The translations under genes were made by a program, and so were the position numbers. A stretch of DNA of 64,000 nucleotides from Apostichopus japonicus (taxonomy: Eukaryota; Echinodermata; Holothuroidea; Aspidochirotida; Stichopodidae): assembly GCF_037975245.1 (NCBI RefSeq), contig NC_092576.1, positions 4,294,001 to 4,358,000 of the forward strand, read 5' to 3'. Every line of letters begins with the position of its first letter. The first letter of the stretch is position 1. Shown in pieces: positions 60,691 to 64,000 of the stretch. Under the pieces are notes generated by a model that worked only from the letters and a program-made list of their open reading frames with translations, had not been told where the DNA came from and did no database searches.

Positions 60691-61574
60691 CCCAAATGCC
60701 GGTGTGGCCAGTCCGCCACTGCTGCTCAGTATCGCATTTAGCTATGATCAAATACTGTCAACGTCTCCTACGGACAAAGAGATCATTTAACATAGTTTGG
60801 ATTACTGCAGGTTTGGCCGATAACCTTTAGTGGCTACTGTCAATGGGCACCAAGATTAAGGATATTCCGAGGTCGAGGAGCCTCCAGAAAATCCGCCAAT
60901 CAACTTTCCATTTCAAGTTCTTTCAACCAGATTTATCGCGGGTCCCAAATAATGTTCATCCCATACTGCATGAAATATCTTATTTGAAGTCTTTCATGCT
61001 AATAAATTGCCCAAAATGACAATTTAAAGGAAATGTAGCCAATTGAACTCTACTAGTGTCGGTATCAAAATTTCGTGACAGGATTTTTACTGGCAATGTA
61101 ACAAAATTTACAATTACAAACTGTTATCACAAATGATGTTCACACCAATAAAATGTATGCATATGTTTTTCAGAGATGGAAATATTTAACTCTGTTAATG
61201 GCATCATATGAAAATATGTCATAATATTTATTCTTTAAGAGTATCTACTTAATAATGAATGAAACTACAGAACAAAGAGGCAGACATTATTCGAGTAACT
61301 GGAATTTTCTTCCTTGTTGTTTTAGATTTATTATATATTTGTGTCATCGTAGCGCACTATGGGAAGTTCCTCTTTCGATTCGTTTATCTATCTTCGGATG
61401 GAATAGAAACGATTAAAATTTTATGACGATAGTAAGTTTCGGCAAACGCAATAAAAGAATCCAGTTATCTTTGTTCCTTATTGTGAAGAGCTTGAAAATA
61501 GCATCGATATTAAACTTGTTCCACTCCCACGCAAGCGTTTGTGTTCTATACTATCGATCTGCTTCTATACCAAG

Positions 61575-61692
61575 ATGATTTGTTGTAATGCTGCTGTGTG
61601 GCGTCTGAATCTTGTCCTGCTGATGACTGCCAGTGTGGCCTTCATGTTTCGAATAAGTGGGCCGGATGATCCATGTGAAGTTAAAATTACAG
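61575..61692 (+). CDS. ML-domain lipid-binding protein, exon 1, gene copy 2
   Basis: Same 118-nt exon as at 50551, coding a signal peptide with two residue changes (C for R at position 3, K for N at position 37). The second change destroys the NIT glycosylation sequon seen in copy 1. Donor GTCAGT and phase 1 are retained. Confidence 0.8.
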
Positions 61693-63758
61693 GTCAGTAA
61701 AACCAAAGTATCTTATTCCCCGTGGCGTGAGCAAGGGTGTGTGTGGGTGGGGGGGGGGGGTATGAACCGACTCTATCGTCAGGCTGAAACAAACCGTTCA
61801 TGCCGGGGAATTTGTGCTTCACATTTCAGTAGGAAATGAATTAAAGCACTTCCTCGGAGTATATGATAAAGGGGTTTGTCGTTACCTAAATTTTTTGGAG
61901 AACTTTAGACTCCCACCTCCCCTCACCTCTTCTTTATATTTGAAATAATTTTCACGTGCCTGTTTAATTTACATTTGTCTTTTGAGAGTGTGATCTCTAT
62001 TAATTCGATTCATTTAAATTATTACTTTATACTTTTATCGGCTATCAGCGTCAATAAGTCAACTTTCAAAGATTTTTTTGTGAATAATAATATTGTAGAT
62101 TTTATCGTTTACTACATTGCATAGGTATTATAAAACATGCATCTTAGTCCATGGTTAATGTTGGCCTATTCAAATAGTGATATAGTTAATCCATCAAAAT
62201 GTTGACTGGAGTCAAAATCGAGTGTCTACCCAGTTTCTCTGTTTGTTTATTGTTGGCCAGAAATGTATTAAATAGCTAAATAAAAGGGTTCTTTTTTTTG
62301 GATCGCACTTTAATTCCTCCCACTATTAACTAAAAGAATTCCAAAATTACCTCGAATGTTACAGAATGACTCCATATCACTACATGGTATGTAATTGAAT
62401 CCTTTTGAATTTTTCTTTAAGGGACTTTCTTTCCTGCACTGTTGGCTTCAAATTGTGTTTAAAATTATCCATACCCGCATCTTCGTCAATGCACCATTTT
62501 TGATGACGTTACATGATATAGATATAAACTGAAGTTATACTCATGACTTCTATAGTCGAAGAGGAGCTTAAGAAAAGTCGAATAAGTATTGCTTAACTCC
62601 ATTCTTCCTTTATAACTGCCTTCGCGACACTTTTGTAAGTCCAACTTTTTTGAAATTATACTCTATAAAGACATGTTACTATTATTCTATATATTTTTTC
62701 TTATACTCAAATTCATGTGATCAAATGAAGTCAACTTATAACCTTTCATGTTAGGGGAGAGGTTGAATCTTATCTTCGGTGAACAAAAGGTTATTCACGA
62801 TTATTCGAACGTAATTTCGAATCATTGAACATAATTATGTGAATATATATTGTGCAAATAGTATTGCGCAAAGGCGGCAAAATAGGGTTGATTGATTACA
62901 AATCCTGGACGTGGGACGGAAGGGGGTGGGGGTTAGTTCATACTTCGATGGTTAATATGATAAGATATATTTTTGAAGGGACGCCAAACAAAGATAACTA
63001 AAAGCTTTTCGACAAATAGATGGTCTATGCAAATATAACACTTGTCACATATAAAATTCATGGTTTACCTTTGGGAAAGAGGCACTTGGCATTAATAAAG
63101 AAAAGGAGGGAGCACCTTTTGAGGTTTTTCCACAAAGCACTTTCCCCTGTATCCCCCGGCTGTTCCAACCCTGGTATTGAACTTTTTTTATTAAGATTAA
63201 GCGTTGATGTGTTACAGCTAATTGTAACGAAATATAATCAAATGAAAAGATTAAAAGGTAAATGTTATAGTTTTACAGACATACTATATTACGTTCCAAC
63301 TTTTTATTTCAAAAATCTGGACTACAGACTGATCTTTTGATGCATTTAAACAGGGTTGAGAACAGCGGAAAGTATTAAGGCGTATACAGTTCACAAATGT
63401 TGGGCCTTTTCGATCACCGTGTGTGGTAATTCAGATTGCTGTAAAATACATTCATAAGTTGAGATAGGTTTTACGTTTCTTCTTCTGGTGGTTTTGACTT
63501 TATCACAAACATCTAGAATTAGAAACTGCCTTTCGATGCAGACTACATCTAGAAGTTGCCTGATATATTGGGAAGCAACAATATTTTAGTATTTTAGTCG
63601 AGAATCATCTTAATCATCCGACGATGATTAGTACATTCATCAGCTGAACTATGATACTAAAAGTTGTTTACATTTTGATTAAAAACGAAGTCACCTATTT
63701 TAATAAGCGAGACGCAATATATACAAATCAAGATGTTGCTTTCCAATTCTGATAACAG

Positions 63759-63848
63759 GACTTTGGGCGGATGGCTTAAAGCTTTCTTTCGATCCAAACC
63801 CACTAAGGCTTGACGTCCAGGAAACCATAGATATTTCTCTTTACGTGT
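63759..63848 (+). CDS. ML-domain lipid-binding protein, exon 2, gene copy 2 (gene continues beyond window)
   Basis: The 90-nt exon with intact splice sites encodes GLWADGLKLSFDPNPLRLD then VQETIDISLYV. Compared with copy 1 it has F for V, L for P, I for L, D for N and I for M within 30 codons. That is more change than in the flanking introns appears to the eye. N64 of the second sequon is also lost. Exons 3-5 lie outside the window. Confidence 0.8.
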
Positions 63849-64000
63849 GTAAGTATTAAACTGTGTGCAACAATTGAGTGCCTATTGTTCTCATATCCCC
63901 ATGAGCTCATCAGCAATAACCTCTTAATTTCACCGATTAAACCAATGCAATATATTCCAATCATCATTTTTGATCAAATATTTTAGAAAAAAAACATCCT

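Larger units (their letters stand above)
60353..64000 (+). repeat. Segmental duplication, copy 2 (runs off the right edge)
   Basis: Matches 49391-53000 in order and orientation. Differences include an expanded G/C minisatellite at 60620-60690, a shorter poly-G at 61750, and a 10-bp insertion in the first intron near 61825. Confidence 0.95.

Overview
This is a eukaryotic window: AT-rich, intron-dense, and full of decayed transposons, satellites and (AT)n tracts. The protein families and repeat style fit a marine invertebrate deuterostome, most likely an echinoderm such as a sea cucumber. That placement is inference; no species-diagnostic sequence was recognised. Most long open frames are chance frames or microsatellite translations. 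The real genes are split into short exons joined by GT/AG introns of matching phase.

Two gene families explain most of the meaningful sequence, and both are tandemly duplicated. (1) A Tie/Tek-like ectodomain gene on the + strand. Its signal-peptide exon (5379-5436) is followed by a 31 kb intron. Two Ig-type exons (36576-36878, 37089-37352) and three EGF-type exons (38577-38723, 39872-40042, 40346-40467) follow. The last exon ends in a stop with a nearby poly(A) signal, so the predicted 354-residue product is secreted and has no membrane segment or kinase. Its last two exons and 3' region are repeated at 44396-48540, and the end of another copy opens the window (1-4820). (2) A five-exon gene for a secreted ML-domain (MD-2/NPC2-like) lipid-binding protein of 157 residues (50551-56610). 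A second copy starts at 61575 and runs off the right edge, within a segmental duplication of 49391-53000 onto 60353-64000.

The 31 kb first intron is a transposon and satellite store. It holds a 70-bp satellite (6660-7572) and an 88-bp satellite with higher-order structure (33415-35545), both built around the same 20-bp palindrome. It also holds two relics of a DUF7869-like mobile-element gene, a TTAA-flanked foldback element (9328-10584), and a third relic gene at 26662-29808. A hAT-derived block (21902-24800) bounded by a perfect 8-bp target-site duplication encloses a hAT transposase fragment and an orphan 72-nt leucine-rich-repeat exon. A 2.25 kb element with 12-bp inverted ends carries repeated nuclear-receptor-type direct repeats. 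A 73-nt tRNA-like gene with ACA anticodon lies between two (AT)n tracts at 37975-38047.

No CRISPR array, operon or rRNA gene is present. The strongest leads are the tandem kinase-less Tie-like modules, the palindrome-sharing satellites, the transposon-bounded LRR exon, and the duplicated MD-2/NPC2-like genes with hAT transposase fragments at the duplication edge.
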